A stretch of 38,719 nucleotides of DNA. Origin: a virus. A program made the translations under genes and the position numbers. The DNA is taken from positions 1-38,719 of the IMG/VR virus record IMGVR_UViG_3300028794_000013. One strand, written 5' to 3'. The notes under the pieces are model-generated. The model was not told the origin of the DNA and ran no database searches. It saw only the letters and a list, made by a program, of their open reading frames with translations. Positions 1-6,893 of this stretch are shown here, one piece after another; the stretch's first letter is position 1, and each line of letters starts with the position of its first letter.

Positions 1-127
1 TTCGTCAGTTGGGTCTGCCACCGTGACCTCAACACCCTGGCGAGTGAGCGAGGCGAGATTGCCGGGGAGTTTGCACCCCGTCGTGCAGCTCTTCGCGAAG
101 TCGCACGCGAGGAGTCCTGCTGCGATC
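1..127. repeat. Terminal direct repeat, left copy (contig circularity)
   Basis: These 127 bases are identical to 38581-38707; base 128 (t) differs from base 38708 (a). A connector gene on the minus strand reads in frame from this copy into 38580, so joining the ends restores a complete gene. A length of exactly 127 is also a common assembler k-mer size, so this is better read as circular-assembly overlap than as a physical terminal repeat. Confidence 0.95.
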
Positions 128-675
128 TGACCAGCTGGGGGGACCGGGGTACCGCGGGTGTACGAGACGACGAACGTACCTTCGGTATCCGGATCGACTC
201 CACTCAGGTTGAAGTCCTGGCATTCCGGCCAGCACTCGCCATCTTCGCGAACGAGGATGTTGTTGTTGTCAATGCGATACGCGGTCGGGGGGATGACGAC
301 TCCGTCAACGCGAACATCGGTGACCGTGTCGACAGGGCCGGGAAGCCACACCTCGCAGCGAGCCTTGCAGCTGCAGCCACCGATGCACGCACAGTTCCGC
401 CACACTCCCGCACCGTCGATGAACGGAATCCAGGAAGCCCCGCTCACACCACCGTTGCCGTCCAGGCCTACGGGCCACGTCATGTACCCGCCGTTGTGAC
501 AACCCCCACTGCAGGGTCTGACGATGATTGGGCAGCTTCCGAACCTGCGGCCGGTCAGTGCCCAGAGAATGCCTGTTGCCCAAGCCGTTGCATCAGCTTG
601 GAGTTCCGGACTGAACGAGTCCCAGTCTGAGCAACAGTTCGTGTTGATCGGCCAGCTGCAGGGCGCTTCTGCCAT
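1..675 (-). CDS. Head-tail adaptor-like protein (N-terminal 225 codons; crosses contig join)
   Basis: Translation starts at an ATG at 675, preceded by a strong AGGAGGT site, and runs off base 1. Across the circular join it continues through 38580 to a TGA at 38449-38451, giving 268 aa in all. The product is unusually cysteine-rich: clusters occur near residues 6-16, 48-60, 93-107 and 190-200. The C-terminal half contains the phrase GCKLPGNLASLTRQGVEV, which I associate with actinophage head-tail adaptor proteins sitting between capsid and tail-completion genes. The downstream gene starts at a GTG overlapping this stop. The gene order (capsid, tube-like protein, this gene, connector, HK97 gp10-like, chaperones, tape measure) supports a connector role. 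The exact adaptor class is inferred. Confidence 0.7.
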   Translation of the reverse strand, partial: MAEAPCSWPINTNCCSDWDSFSPELQADATAWATGILWALTGRRFGSCPIIVRPCSGGCHNGGYMTWPVGLDGNGGVSGASWIPFIDGAGVWRNCACIGGCSCKARCEVWLPGPVDTVTDVRVDGVVIPPTAYRIDNNNILVREDGECWPECQDFNLSGVDPDTEGTFVVSYTRGTPVPPAGQIAAGLLACDFAKSCTTGCKLPGNLASLTRQGVEVTVADPTDE

Positions 676-722
676 GCCGCACCTCCTATCATGTGTTCTT
701 CCATGATATCGGGTGCGGGTGA

Positions 723-908
723 TTACGGGAGCATAGCGATGGCGTTGAACATGTCCTCGTTCATCAGGGTGTCGTTGACAGTAGCTCCGCAGTCTCGGAA
801 GTATGTATCGCCACCCTGATACCGGAAGTCGAGGTACAGCTCGGGGTCTTGTCCAGCCAGGTCTGCCCAAGCTTGGACCGACTGCCATACGCAACTGATT
901 GCAGGCAT
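723..908 (-). CDS. Small structural-operon protein, unknown
   Basis: A 61-residue product begins at ATG 908, chosen over the in-frame ATG at 926 because GGAG lies about 8 nt upstream of 908, while 926 abuts a hairpin and has no ribosome site. The sequence has two cysteines and several aromatic residues and ends in a short hydrophobic stretch. It lies between the tail-tube-like gene and the head-tail adaptor in the late operon. No family is recognised. A virion or assembly role is inferred only from position. Confidence 0.55.
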   Translation of the reverse strand: MPAISCVWQSVQAWADLAGQDPELYLDFRYQGGDTYFRDCGATVNDTLMNEDMFNAIAMLP

Positions 909-925
909 GTGTGGGACTCCAGACA

Positions 926-965
926 TGAGAATAGGGACGCAGCGTATGCCACGTCCCTATTCTCA
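926..965. other. Perfect 14-bp inverted repeat in structural operon
   Basis: TGAGAATAGGGACG at 926-939 is exactly complementary to 952-965, with a 12-nt loop. No T-run follows on either strand, so it is not a typical intrinsic terminator. On the minus strand a TATACT hexamer (970-965) abuts the repeat. The hairpin could therefore form the extreme 5' end of a transcript for the 61-aa gene, or be an mRNA processing or stability element. Confidence 0.75.
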
Positions 966-975
966 GTATAGTGCC

Positions 976-1680
976 TTACGGAGTGTCTGCGGGAAGCGCA
1001 GTAGCACCACATGCGGCGGCAGGAGGAGCAACCGTGACCTGCTCGAAATGCATGTGGTCGTCCGGACCGATCGGTGTCAGGATCTGCTCAGGGGTACCAG
1101 AAACCGCATCCCGACGAACCAGGTAGGTGTCCGGCCCGATACCCCAGCCGCTGCCCGCCTTGGTGACGGCAGAGAGCGTGAGTGTCAGACCCTCGTTCTC
1201 GAACGTCCACTCGCCCACAGTGCCCTGGACCACGAAGGGGAACAGGAAGTATCCGTAGGGAGCCTCGGTCGGGTCGGTGCAGGGAGCGCCGGTTACCTTG
1301 GACCAGATCTCCAGGGCGAACGAGGATGTGCACAGGTCGTTGCCAGACTGCCGGAAACCAACAGCCTCGGGAGCAACGGCATCGTTCAGGACCAGGGCAT
1401 CGCCGGTGACGATGTTCCATGCATCGGGGTCGATGTTGCAGAACACGATCTCCAGTTCGTCCCACTTGAACTGGGGGCAGGTGCGGTCGGTGATGCACAG
1501 TTCAGCGTTGGCGTTGGTGACTTCGATCTCGTCGGCATCCCGGTATACCGGAGTAACTCCGACCGAGACGAACCCCGAAGTAGTCACCACCGAGGCGGCA
1601 CCGACGACCGGAACACCACACTCATCGAGTCGGGTCAGCCGCATCCGGGCGCCCCGTGCCAGGGTTGAACAGACGGTCAC
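976..1680 (-). CDS. Major tail protein-like virion protein
   Basis: The 234-aa product starts at GTG 1680, overlapping the stop of the preceding gene in a GTGA junction. The layout is a beta-rich N-terminus, a central cysteine-containing segment, then a stretch with WTFENEGLTLT followed by GWGIGPDTYLVRR, and a C-terminus ending in a PPAAACGA-type tail. I recognise this C-terminal pattern from actinophage proteins annotated as the major tail (tube) protein. Here the gene sits directly after the capsid genes and before the connectors rather than next to the tail chaperones, which is unusual for a tube protein. A capsid decoration role is the main alternative. Confidence 0.55.
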   Translation of the reverse strand: MTVCSTLARGARMRLTRLDECGVPVVGAASVVTTSGFVSVGVTPVYRDADEIEVTNANAELCITDRTCPQFKWDELEIVFCNIDPDAWNIVTGDALVLNDAVAPEAVGFRQSGNDLCTSSFALEIWSKVTGAPCTDPTEAPYGYFLFPFVVQGTVGEWTFENEGLTLTLSAVTKAGSGWGIGPDTYLVRRDAVSGTPEQILTPIGPDDHMHFEQVTVAPPAAACGATALPADTP

Positions 1681-1901
1681 TGCTCCACCTCTTTCTTCCT
1701 AGGGCGCCTAGTGCGGCGCACGGGCTTGGGTTCGACGGCAGTTGCCGGGATCCCGTTGTACACCTCTGCCAACCATGACGGGACCGTGATCTCGTATGCC
1801 CCGTCTACGGTGGCGTCGGCGTGACCCCCGGAGAGTTCGTTCAGTCGCCGGAGGACGTTCTTCAGCTGCCCCGGTTCCGGGACGATCGTTGCAGTCTCCA
1901 T
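1677..1901 (-). CDS. Small basic-tailed protein, unknown
   Basis: A 74-aa product starts at ATG 1901, overlapping the upstream stop as TGATG, and its stop overlaps the next GTG. The N-terminal two thirds look globular, and the C-terminus is a lysine/arginine-rich tail (RRTRRPRKKE). Translational coupling on both sides implies expression with the capsid genes. The basic tail could contact DNA or acidic partners in the head. No family is recognised. Confidence 0.65.
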   Translation of the reverse strand: METATIVPEPGQLKNVLRRLNELSGGHADATVDGAYEITVPSWLAEVYNGIPATAVEPKPVRRTRRPRKKEVEQ

Positions 1902-2773
1902 CACACGGGCACCACCGGAGCGGTTGCCACTGCGGGGGCAGCGATCGGAACCTGAACCGTGAAGACTTCGGGGCATTCCCAGGTGTAGGCGTAGGCGCGG
2001 ATGGCTTCCACCTCCCACTGGTTGTTGATCCGGTCGAGAGTCTGCATGACATCAGGGACCCGGATGTCCGTGCGTCGGACGTCCATCCCTGCCGTCATGA
2101 AGGCGTAGGCGAACCCAGCGGCGGGAGCAACGCCTGCCGGCCCGGTGACGTCATAGCCCGCACCGAAACTGAGTGCAGTCCCCAGCGGAGTACGCCACAG
2201 GTTGCCGTCTCGAACGAGAAGTTGCGAGTAGGCGAGAGCTGCGTAGGCCTGCTGGTTGACGTGGATGACGCCCTGGTAGCCGAACACCTGGTACGCCGCG
2301 TTCTCCAGGGCCGCGATGGCAGCTCCGGCTCCGGCAGCTACCGGAGTGACAACAGTAGCGCCAGAACCCGTGAGCGTCGGGGACTGGCCGGTGACACCGC
2401 CACCATCCCAGATGACCGACTCCACCACGGTCTGTTCAGCGCTGATGAGTTGCTGACGAACAGCCGCTTCCATCTCGCCAGCCGTGCGACCGACCGTTCC
2501 GCAGTGCTTCTTGGCGAACACACGGAACGGGAGTGCCTCCATCAGGTCGGAGCCCTCTACGAATTCCTTGGTGGGGGTGACCCCGCAAGCGTCATCGTAG
2601 ATCTGACCCCCGCCGCAGTGATCAGTGAGGAAGCTGTAACCAGCGCCCCACAGACGGCCCGCGTCGATGCCGTCGAGTTCCGTGATCCGAGCGACGTTGA
2701 ACACGCCGTACCTGAGTGGACCGACCGGAGGTGCCGGAATCAGGTTCGGCACAAGTCCTGCGATTCCTGCCAT
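1901..2773 (-). CDS. Second capsid-associated protein (candidate pentamer/hexamer or decoration subunit)
   Basis: The 290-aa product begins at ATG 2773 after AGGAAGGAGGG. The central region holds helices with acidic residues (GEMEAAVRQQLISAEQTVVES) followed by a small glycine-rich loop, and then a segment resembling capsid A-domains (AYQVFGYQGVIHVNQQAYAAL). A GRLWGAGYSFL motif resembles CRLWGSGVGML in the upstream major capsid protein. Its position one hairpin after the capsid gene, and a size near that of minimal HK97-fold proteins, suggest a second shell component. The specific role is inferred; the family was not confirmed. Confidence 0.5.
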   Translation of the reverse strand: MAGIAGLVPNLIPAPPVGPLRYGVFNVARITELDGIDAGRLWGAGYSFLTDHCGGGQIYDDACGVTPTKEFVEGSDLMEALPFRVFAKKHCGTVGRTAGEMEAAVRQQLISAEQTVVESVIWDGGGVTGQSPTLTGSGATVVTPVAAGAGAAIAALENAAYQVFGYQGVIHVNQQAYAALAYSQLLVRDGNLWRTPLGTALSFGAGYDVTGPAGVAPAAGFAYAFMTAGMDVRRTDIRVPDVMQTLDRINNQWEVEAIRAYAYTWECPEVFTVQVPIAAPAVATAPVVPV

Positions 2774-2791
2774 CGTCCCTCCTTCCTAAGA

Positions 2792-2825
2792 GCCGGGGTG
2801 GTGGGGGACGCTCCACCACCCCGGC
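2792..2825 (-). terminator. 13-bp hairpin after major capsid gene (partial terminator)
   Basis: GCCGGGGTGGTGG at 2792-2804 is perfectly complementary to 2813-2825 with an 8-nt loop. On the minus strand the stem is followed by CTCTTAGG, a weak T-rich run. It sits between the capsid gene stop and the ribosome site of the next gene. Many phages attenuate or stabilise transcripts at this point to overproduce capsid protein. Confidence 0.7.
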
Positions 2826-2836
2826 AGTTTGGGGGA

Positions 2837-4567
2837 TTAACCGACGATGCAGTTGATGCTGTGAGCACCAGTCACGCCACCGACGCAGGCAGCGAAGCTG
2901 TAGTTGCGGAGACCTGGGCAGGGGTAGACCGGGGCGAAACCTTCCTCAGCGAAGAGCGAGGTGAACTCGTTCGTCGCCAGGCTCGCGGCGTCGTACACGT
3001 TGGTCAGAGTCACGACGTCCTGGCGAGCGACCGCAACCGCACCGGCCGGGTAGGCCATGAAGTTGACCGTGGTGGGGAGCGCAGTCAGGAACGGGGGAGC
3101 CGCGATGCCGCCGGGGAAGGCAGCGTTCAGGGCGCCACCGGTGATCAGGCCATCCTGGTAGCCGCGGACGAACTGAGCGCGGAGGTTGCGGACCGAGAAG
3201 TAGGACGCGATCTCCGCATCAGTCACGGCCAGCATGTCGACGCCCGAACGACGACTCAGGTCGGCTCGTACCTGAGGGAGGACCCAGTGCGGGTAGACCA
3301 GTTCGATGGTGGCATTGAGCGGCATGCCCTCGCGGTACCGGATGTCCTCGGCAGCAAGCTCCGCGGACGCCAGCAGCGACGCCGTGAACGAGTCCAGGAG
3401 ACCCGCGTCAGGGTCGGGATCGGCGAACGCGGTGACTGCTCCGCCTCGGGTGACCATGTCCGCGAGGATGATGCGGTTCATCTCCTGAGCATTGCTCTCC
3501 AGAAGACCGTCCGTCCAAGCGCTGACGACTTCCGGGTAGCCCGCGGCCTGGAGGAAGCTGACGCGGATGCAGAGGGCCAGGACGTCGAGGCGCCGGTTCT
3601 CGAAGGTCGGGCAGGGGAGCTCGGAGCACGTCTTGGCCGTGTCCGCGATGACCTGAGCTTCGGTGAGGAAGTTGGAGCCACCGCCCGCAGCAACGGCGTT
3701 CGCGTAGATCGCAGCGAACCCGGGATCGTCGGTGTAGTTCAGACCACCGCGGCGAACGGTGATGGTCGGGACGTCCAGCATGCCGACACCGGAACCCCAG
3801 AGGCGGCAGATGTCATAGCGGTTCTCGGACGGTGCACACCAACCGGCAGCTGCGGTGAGGCTTGCGGAACCACTGTCCAGCTGCTTCTGCCAGGCCTGCG
3901 CCAGGGATCCACCGTTCAGGCGCTGCTCATCTCGCGCGTGACGCAGGACTCGCATGCCCTCCTCGGGGCGGTCGACCGTGAACTCGGATCCGCGATCGGT
4001 CCGGAACTGTGCAATGGCCTGCTTCGAACCCTGGCCACCACCCCGGGAGCCGAAGCTCTCGGCGTTCTTGATGAGCGCGGTGGAGATGTCATCCATGCCC
4101 GCGTACTCATCGCCCACGTTCTTGCCGACCAGGCCAGCACCGCCGGAGCTGACGTAGGCCACGATCTCCCGACCGCCGCTGGAAGACTTGGCGGGAACCA
4201 CGGGGGTGGACTTGTTGCTCATACTGGCGACCGACGGAACCGGAGCGGACTCGTCACTCTTCTGAACCGCGGTGATCTCAGCAGTCTCGATGACCGGCTC
4301 AGTAACCTCGGCGACCGGAGGAGTGTAGTTGGCGAACCGCTCACGACTGGCGGCAATCTGCGCAGCCTTCTCGGTGCGGCTGTTCGTCTCGCCCTGGTAG
4401 GCGTCGAACTCGCCTGCGAGCGTGCTCAGCTCTGCGATCTCGTCGGCAGTCAGGTCGTCCTTGGTGCTCAGCTCAGCACCTCTCGCCTGAACGGCAGAGA
4501 ACTTCTCCGCGAGTTCGGTGTCGTTGAGTGCAGTCACGTCCAGTGGCTGCGGGGTGTTCTCAGACAT
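2837..4567 (-). CDS. Major capsid protein (HK97-type with N-terminal scaffold-like domain)
   Basis: The 576-aa product starts at ATG 4567. Residues 1-110 are acidic, alanine/glutamate-rich and predicted helical, like the delta/scaffold domain of HK97-type capsid proteins. Residues 110-150 form a serine/proline-rich linker that would suit a maturation cleavage. The remaining 420 residues contain capsid-like stretches such as the helix SAWTDGLLESNAQEMNRIIL and PLNATIELVYPHWVLPQVRADL. The gene follows the portal, MuF and protease genes in the expected order. No separate scaffold gene is visible, which supports the fused-scaffold reading. The fold assignment rests on context and residue patterns, not on a search. 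Confidence 0.75.
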   Translation of the reverse strand: MSENTPQPLDVTALNDTELAEKFSAVQARGAELSTKDDLTADEIAELSTLAGEFDAYQGETNSRTEKAAQIAASRERFANYTPPVAEVTEPVIETAEITAVQKSDESAPVPSVASMSNKSTPVVPAKSSSGGREIVAYVSSGGAGLVGKNVGDEYAGMDDISTALIKNAESFGSRGGGQGSKQAIAQFRTDRGSEFTVDRPEEGMRVLRHARDEQRLNGGSLAQAWQKQLDSGSASLTAAAGWCAPSENRYDICRLWGSGVGMLDVPTITVRRGGLNYTDDPGFAAIYANAVAAGGGSNFLTEAQVIADTAKTCSELPCPTFENRRLDVLALCIRVSFLQAAGYPEVVSAWTDGLLESNAQEMNRIILADMVTRGGAVTAFADPDPDAGLLDSFTASLLASAELAAEDIRYREGMPLNATIELVYPHWVLPQVRADLSRRSGVDMLAVTDAEIASYFSVRNLRAQFVRGYQDGLITGGALNAAFPGGIAAPPFLTALPTTVNFMAYPAGAVAVARQDVVTLTNVYDAASLATNEFTSLFAEEGFAPVYPCPGLRNYSFAACVGGVTGAHSINCIVG

Positions 4568-4620
4568 CTCTGAGACTCCGTATCTCTAGATTCGTGTCGT
4601 ATCGTCCCTACACGCAAGAA

Positions 4621-4667
4621 CGGTCCGCAACCAGCCTCCTGCAATCTCAAGGCTAGCACGCGGACCG
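4621..4667. other. Inverted repeat in capsid-gene leader
   Basis: CGGTCCGC at 4621-4628 pairs with GCGGACCG at 4660-4667, with inner AGCC/GGCT pairing. It lies in the 120-bp gap between the small CxCGG gene and the capsid start. There is no T-run, so an mRNA 5' stabiliser or processing hairpin for the capsid transcript is more likely than a terminator. Confidence 0.6.
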
Positions 4668-4689
4668 AACCTGCGAATCTAAGGCGCAA

Positions 4690-4878
4690 CTACTTGGTAA
4701 CCGGATGGGTCGTCTTCAGCACCTGGTACATCGTGCCGCCACCCTTGCGGGACGAGATGGCGATGCGGGCTTCCGACTTGGATCCGAACACCTCCTTCGT
4801 CCCATCCTTGAACACGACTTGGGTGTTGTACTGGTTGGAGGTGTTCTTACCTCCGCATGCGCACCCGATTTCAACCAC
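4690..4878 (-). CDS. Small CxCGG protein (DUF7196-like)
   Basis: The 62-aa product starts at GTG 4878, overlapping the end of the protease gene. It opens with a GCACGGK motif, followed by a short beta-rich region with a DGT..F.S..EAR pattern. I recognise this layout as the small conserved actinophage family DUF7196, commonly found beside capsid genes. Its function is unknown. The paired cysteines suggest metal binding or a disulfide. Confidence 0.65.
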   Translation of the reverse strand: MVEIGCACGGKNTSNQYNTQVVFKDGTKEVFGSKSEARIAISSRKGGGTMYQVLKTTHPVTK

Positions 4879-6001
4879 GCCCCTTCATCTGTCGCATCTT
4901 CCAACCCCAACGCGCTTGAGCAGCAAGGGCTTCCGACCTGCTGCCGGCCAGCTCTTTCACCTGTTCCTCAACGACCTCGGGCATCTGAGCCGCGGCAATG
5001 AGGCTGATCTGATTGCCCGCGGAGAACTTCACGCGCGCACGAGGTATGGGGAACCCAGGGACGTTCACCGCGTGGGCGGCGATCAGTTCCAGGTTGCCAC
5101 CGATGCGTCGCCAGTCTCCGGAGAGCGGAGATCGCAGCAATGCCGACAGTGCTTCGTGCGACGTGCCGGGAAGGACCCAACCGGATACCCAGATGCCGTG
5201 CTCATCCTCTCCTGCGAACACCGAGGCAACCGCGGTGCCGACGTCGTCGTAGTGATCTGCCGCGGCGACGAATCCCGCGTTCGGCTCAGCGTGGCCACCG
5301 CCGACGGTCAGCTTGCCGACGGGGACTTCCACCCCGTCCGAGGTGATCTCGGCTCCAGTCATGAAGTAGGCGTACTCCGCCACCGATGAAGGGGCGGTAA
5401 CGCATCCGGGAAGACCGACGTGGCAAACGCCCCACGCGGCTACGTGACCTCCCACCCAAGTCCAACCCTCCATCTCCTTCGTGTGGACCGCGGTTGCCTG
5501 CTCGAAGTGCGGGTTGGCGAAAGCCGTCAGCGGGGGCCTGAAGGGAGCAGCGGCGGCAGTGAGTACCGGAGCAGCAATCGCGGTGTCGTCCGCGGACATG
5601 TGGATGGAGACCTCTGCGAACGCTTCGATCGGAACCAGTGTGACGCCGCCGATACCCGCGGATGTGATCACCGCCTGGTCGCTGTCGTTAATCACGTATT
5701 CGACGTTGTCCGCGAGGTCGACGGACGGACCGACCACTCCGGCGCGGATAAGCTCGAACACCCGCTCCTTGTCCGGGAACAACTCCAGGAAGGTGCCTGA
5801 CGCGGTGACCATGTCCGCGGTGTACTCGATCGTGTCGATGCTGCCGACCGTCACAGCACCTGAGTGGCCTTCTCCAGTCTTCTCCTGCCACATGAGCGGC
5901 ATCGGGAGGTCCCGGTTCGTAATACCGCCGGGCGACAGGACACGGCCATCACCCGTTGGGGTTCCCAGCCTCGCTAGGACTGCAGTCCATTTCTCTGCCA
6001 T
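4871..6001 (-). CDS. Capsid maturation protease
   Basis: The 376-aa product begins at ATG 6001, one base after the MuF stop. The N-terminal 150 residues resemble a prohead protease-like beta domain. The centre (about 180-330) contains GWTWVGGHVAAWGVCH, GGGHA and SGWVLPGTSHEAL segments and a conserved SGDWRRIGGNLELIAAHAVN stretch typical of actinophage capsid maturation proteases. The C-terminus is helical and basic. It acts in the procapsid, cleaving capsid or scaffold domains before DNA packaging. I cannot assign the catalytic triad with confidence; histidine and serine residues in the 180-320 region are candidates. Confidence 0.7.
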   Translation of the reverse strand: MAEKWTAVLARLGTPTGDGRVLSPGGITNRDLPMPLMWQEKTGEGHSGAVTVGSIDTIEYTADMVTASGTFLELFPDKERVFELIRAGVVGPSVDLADNVEYVINDSDQAVITSAGIGGVTLVPIEAFAEVSIHMSADDTAIAAPVLTAAAAPFRPPLTAFANPHFEQATAVHTKEMEGWTWVGGHVAAWGVCHVGLPGCVTAPSSVAEYAYFMTGAEITSDGVEVPVGKLTVGGGHAEPNAGFVAAADHYDDVGTAVASVFAGEDEHGIWVSGWVLPGTSHEALSALLRSPLSGDWRRIGGNLELIAAHAVNVPGFPIPRARVKFSAGNQISLIAAAQMPEVVEEQVKELAGSRSEALAAQARWGWKMRQMKGRG

Positions 6002-6002
6002 G

Positions 6003-6893
6003 TCATGACTCCTGATCTTGTTCGAGATCGTATTCAGCCCAGACGTCCTCAGCGGACTGCCGGAACTGTCGGTCGCTCCAATCGAGTTCCTCCCCCTGCG
6101 TTACAGACAGGATTGTGCAGCGGCAGTTGATGACTTCCTGGGGTGGGCCGGTCGGATCGCCCGGGAACTGAAGTGGGAATCCGCCTACGAGAAACGATTG
6201 TGCCAGCGGGACTCTCTGACCGTCTGCGACCCTGTGGGTTTCTCGGGTGCGGGAGTCATCGGTGGCAAGCCAGATCTTCTCTGGGGCGGGATCTCCGGTG
6301 ACCTCTGCGAGTGCACGAGCTCCTGCGAACGCTCCCGCGTTGGTGGCTCCGATGACTTCGGTGCGCGCCACCGTAGTTGCTCGGTTGCGGTAAGCCTCGT
6401 TCCCCCCGACCGTGAGGACGCGACGCACCTCCGCAGCCGTGTCCGGGATGCTGGACCCGATGCCAAGGGCGTTGGCGATGATGCTCTGCAGCCGGGCATA
6501 CAACTCGTTGGGGAAGTTCCTCAGGCGGTTGCGAGACTGTGTCAGGTAGTCGACCACGTATGGGTCCTGGCCGGATGACCGTCTCACACCTACGGGAGCC
6601 GCGGACATCGTACTGTTCCACGGTTGCTCGACTGTGCTACGAACGATCGGCATCACTTGCTCATCGATCTCGCTGTCCCACAGTGATTGTGTCGCAGTAC
6701 CGAAAGCGTGAGACGAATCCGGGGGGAGCGTACCTCGGGAACTGTCGTACGGTCCCATTACTGTGGGACGGACGCTATCTGTGAGACGTTGGGCAGCGCG
6801 GAACCACGCCCCGGCCACGAGACGCTCGTTGCGCACGATGAACGCCAGGCGCCGCAGACGGGAAGGAAGAAGCGGATCTACCGGCTCAGCCAT
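6003..6893 (-). CDS. MuF-like minor head protein
   Basis: The 296-aa product starts at ATG 6893, overlapping the portal gene by 16 nt. The C-terminal half carries the MuF/SPP1 gp7 signature: an ARTEVIGATNAGAF helix, a WLATDDSRTRETHRVADGQ stretch, GFPLQFPGDP and a terminal NCRC motif. Such proteins bind the portal and are incorporated in few copies inside the head, often assisting DNA ejection. Position between portal and protease is canonical. Confidence 0.88.
   Translation of the reverse strand: MAEPVDPLLPSRLRRLAFIVRNERLVAGAWFRAAQRLTDSVRPTVMGPYDSSRGTLPPDSSHAFGTATQSLWDSEIDEQVMPIVRSTVEQPWNSTMSAAPVGVRRSSGQDPYVVDYLTQSRNRLRNFPNELYARLQSIIANALGIGSSIPDTAAEVRRVLTVGGNEAYRNRATTVARTEVIGATNAGAFAGARALAEVTGDPAPEKIWLATDDSRTRETHRVADGQRVPLAQSFLVGGFPLQFPGDPTGPPQEVINCRCTILSVTQGEELDWSDRQFRQSAEDVWAEYDLEQDQES

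Noticed and set aside
1796-4573. Very long plus-strand open frame of 925 codons
   Set aside because: It is antisense to the major capsid and neighbouring genes, has no ribosome site, and its Arg/Gly/Val-rich composition is that of a shadow frame in GC-rich coding DNA.
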